This document shows, piece by piece, positions 62,618 through 64,000 of a stretch of DNA of 64,000 nucleotides (the first letter of the stretch is position 1; each line of letters starts with the position of its first letter). This stretch comes from Pseudomonas fildesensis (GTDB lineage Bacteria; Pseudomonadota; Gammaproteobacteria; Pseudomonadales; Pseudomonadaceae). The notes under the pieces are model-generated. The model saw only the letters and a list, made by a program, of their open reading frames with translations, was not told the origin of the DNA and did not search any database. A program made the position numbers and the translations under genes. The stretch is taken from assembly GCF_001050345.1 (NCBI RefSeq), contig NZ_LFMW01000002.1:124001-188000 (forward strand), given 5' to 3'.

Positions 62618-62941
62618 ATGAAGTTTCGTTCAGTACCACCTTCTGTTACCGACACTCCCCAGACTGTTACCGCACCCAAGCGTTTCTCCTTGAAAGTTGC
62701 TTTGTGGCTGCTCGACAGCCCGCGCCTGGGGCACAGCACCAATGTCAAACATTTCGCCGGCCGCTTGCTCAAACAGCCGGCCCGTGAAGGCGTTGTGGCG
62801 GCGCAGAGCCGCTTGGGCCAGTTGATGTGCCGTGAATGCGGCAACGCTCGCGACCGTCGCATCGGCCACGACCTGCTGCGCCTGGCCGCCCGTGCCGGCG
62901 ACCGCCGCGCCCAGCGCGAATTGGGCCAGGTCGAAGACTGA
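62618..62941 (+). CDS. Sel1-like repeat protein, 107 aa
   Basis: Reads MKFRSVPPSVTDTPQTVTAP, then FSLKVALWLLDSPRLGHS and two helical repeats resembling Sel1/TPR units (VVAAQSRLGQLMCRECGNAR; GHDLLRLAARAGDRRAQREL). Probably a small scaffold for protein contacts, cytoplasmic. The ATG has no strong ribosome site. It precedes rmuC by about 46 bases. Confidence 0.65.
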   Translation: MKFRSVPPSVTDTPQTVTAPKRFSLKVALWLLDSPRLGHSTNVKHFAGRLLKQPAREGVVAAQSRLGQLMCRECGNARDRRIGHDLLRLAARAGDRRAQRELGQVED

Positions 62942-62987
62942 GCTGTCTTCCGGCCCTGTGCTTGGTTAACCTTGTTCTTTTTCGGTA

Positions 62988-64000
62988 ATGGCAGAAATGG
63001 CGATGGTTTTTGACTGGACCAGTATTGCCTTGGGTCTTGCGGCTGCTGCAGTGCCGTTATTGGCTGTGTGCTGGCAGCTCCAGCGGCGGCTGACCGCGCG
63101 CACCACCGGCTGGGAGTTGCTCGAAGAGCGCCTGGCCACCGCGCAATTGGCCCAGGAAGGGCTGGCCGCTCAACTGGACGCCAGTCGCGACGAGATCAGC
63201 GACCTGAGCCAGGCCAATGCGGCCAAGCAGGCCGACCTCGCCGCTGTGCGCCGTGAAGTCGAGCTGCTGCAGATAGACCGCGATAATGCCCGCGACGCCT
63301 CGCATGCGTGGAACCTCGACCGCAGCGCCAAGGAAACCGAACTGCGCCGCCTCGACGCCTTGTCCGCCGCCCTGCGCGCCGAACTGCGTGAGCAGCAGGA
63401 AAGCCATCAACAACGCCTCGCCGACCTGCAAGGCTCGCGTGACGAACTGCGTGCGCAGTTTGCCGAGCTGGCCGGGAAAATCTTCGACGAGCGCGAACAG
63501 CGTTTTGCCGAAACCAGCCAGGAGCGTCTGGGCCAATTGCTCGACCCGCTCAAGGAGCGCATCCAGTCCTTTGAAAAACGCGTCGAAGAAAGCTACCAGA
63601 ACGAAGCCCGCGAACGTTTTTCCCTGGCCAAGGAGCTTGAGCGCCTACAGCAGTTGAACCTGCGCCTGTCGGACGAAGCCACCAACCTGACTCGCGCGCT
63701 CAAGGGCCAGAAAACCCAGGGTAACTGGGGTGAGCTGATTCTTGAGCGCGTGCTCGAGCATGCCGGCCTGGAGAAGGGCCGCGAGTACCAGACCCAAGTC
63801 AGCCTCAAGGGGCCGGACGGTGAGCGCTTCCAGCCGGACGTGCTGATCATGTTGCCCGGCGACAAGCAGGTGGTGGTGGACTCCAAGGTCAGCCTGACCG
63901 CCTATCAACAATACGTCGCGGCGGATGACGAAGTGATCGGCCAAGCGGCGTTGAAGCAGCATGTGCTGTCCTTGCGCAATCACGTCAAAGGCTTGGCCGG
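62988..64000 (+). CDS. rmuC: DNA recombination protein RmuC, 5' part
   Basis: About 337 residues, running off the window. An N-terminal membrane helix (TSIALGLAAAAVPLLAVC) is followed by a long coiled coil (LLEERLATAQLAQEGLAAQL to about residue 190) and the start of the RmuC nuclease-like domain (LKGQKTQGNWGELILERVLE, GERFQPDVLIMLPGDKQVVV, DSKVSLTAYQQYV). RmuC limits DNA inversions and has been tied to defence of DNA ends. Starts at 62988, 62997 or 63003 are all possible; none has a good Shine-Dalgarno. Confidence 0.92.
   Translation, partial: MAEMAMVFDWTSIALGLAAAAVPLLAVCWQLQRRLTARTTGWELLEERLATAQLAQEGLAAQLDASRDEISDLSQANAAKQADLAAVRREVELLQIDRDNARDASHAWNLDRSAKETELRRLDALSAALRAELREQQESHQQRLADLQGSRDELRAQFAELAGKIFDEREQRFAETSQERLGQLLDPLKERIQSFEKRVEESYQNEARERFSLAKELERLQQLNLRLSDEATNLTRALKGQKTQGNWGELILERVLEHAGLEKGREYQTQVSLKGPDGERFQPDVLIMLPGDKQVVVDSKVSLTAYQQYVAADDEVIGQAALKQHVLSLRNHVKGLA

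Overview
The window reads as a chromosomal segment of a fluorescent Pseudomonas, most likely the P. fluorescens group. The evidence is high GC, gene content and order that match blocks I know from Pseudomonas (gbu locus; cysM-rlmD-relA-mazG; purM/purN with DUF3108, DUF2066 and hda; a late cob operon followed by MarR/MFS/GPx/FadL), and many REP/REPIN-type inverted repeats between genes. I see no rRNA, tRNA, CRISPR array, insertion sequence, integrase or prophage block. The window opens inside the 3' end of hrpA and closes inside rmuC.

Region by region. 1-5.6 kb: hrpA end; a KAS III-like ketoacyl synthase followed by an ECF sigma factor and a small soluble zinc-type anti-sigma; an outer-membrane porin; a FemAB-like protein. 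5.6-16 kb: aquaporin, an ABC exporter, a periplasmic cyclophilin, an alpha/beta hydrolase, a LysR regulator, a small secreted protein, an azoreductase, an EamA transporter, a mechanosensitive channel and a DEAD-box helicase. 16-24.5 kb: small and unknown envelope proteins, an S1-domain RNA-binding protein, DUF2177, an NCS1 permease overlapping tail to tail with an MFS transporter, a second LysR, and a 40-codon ORF where P. aeruginosa has PA1414/SicX. 24.7-30.2 kb: a guanidinobutyrate locus with two transporters (SSS, NCS1), an NTF2-like protein, guanidinobutyrase and a divergent LysR.

30-45.5 kb is largely housekeeping: a DTW-domain protein, cysM, rlmD, relA, mazG, DUF2058, DUF3108, purN, purM, DUF2066, an AI-2E family membrane protein, hda, and two tandem NlpC/P60 lipoproteins. 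45.5-56.5 kb: a PQQ-type sugar dehydrogenase lipoprotein, then a cobalamin riboswitch controlling a translationally coupled cobalamin nucleotide-loop operon (cobO-cobB-bluB-cbiB-cobD-cobQ, a structured repeat, then cobU-cobT-cobC-cobS). 56.5-64 kb: MarR regulator and MFS exporter sharing a palindromic operator, a 40-aa membrane peptide coupled to the exporter, an exported glutathione peroxidase, a FadL-like porin, several small unknown proteins, and the start of rmuC.

I found no obvious new defence or secretion system. The most unusual signals are: a 300-bp structured repeat that splits the cob operon; two genes (cobB and an NCS1 permease) whose last 27-49 codons are made of REPIN sequence; a MarR gene whose operator covers its likely -10 box and which may be transcribed leaderless; a Shine-Dalgarno separated from its start codon by a tight hairpin; and several perfect palindromes of unknown use.
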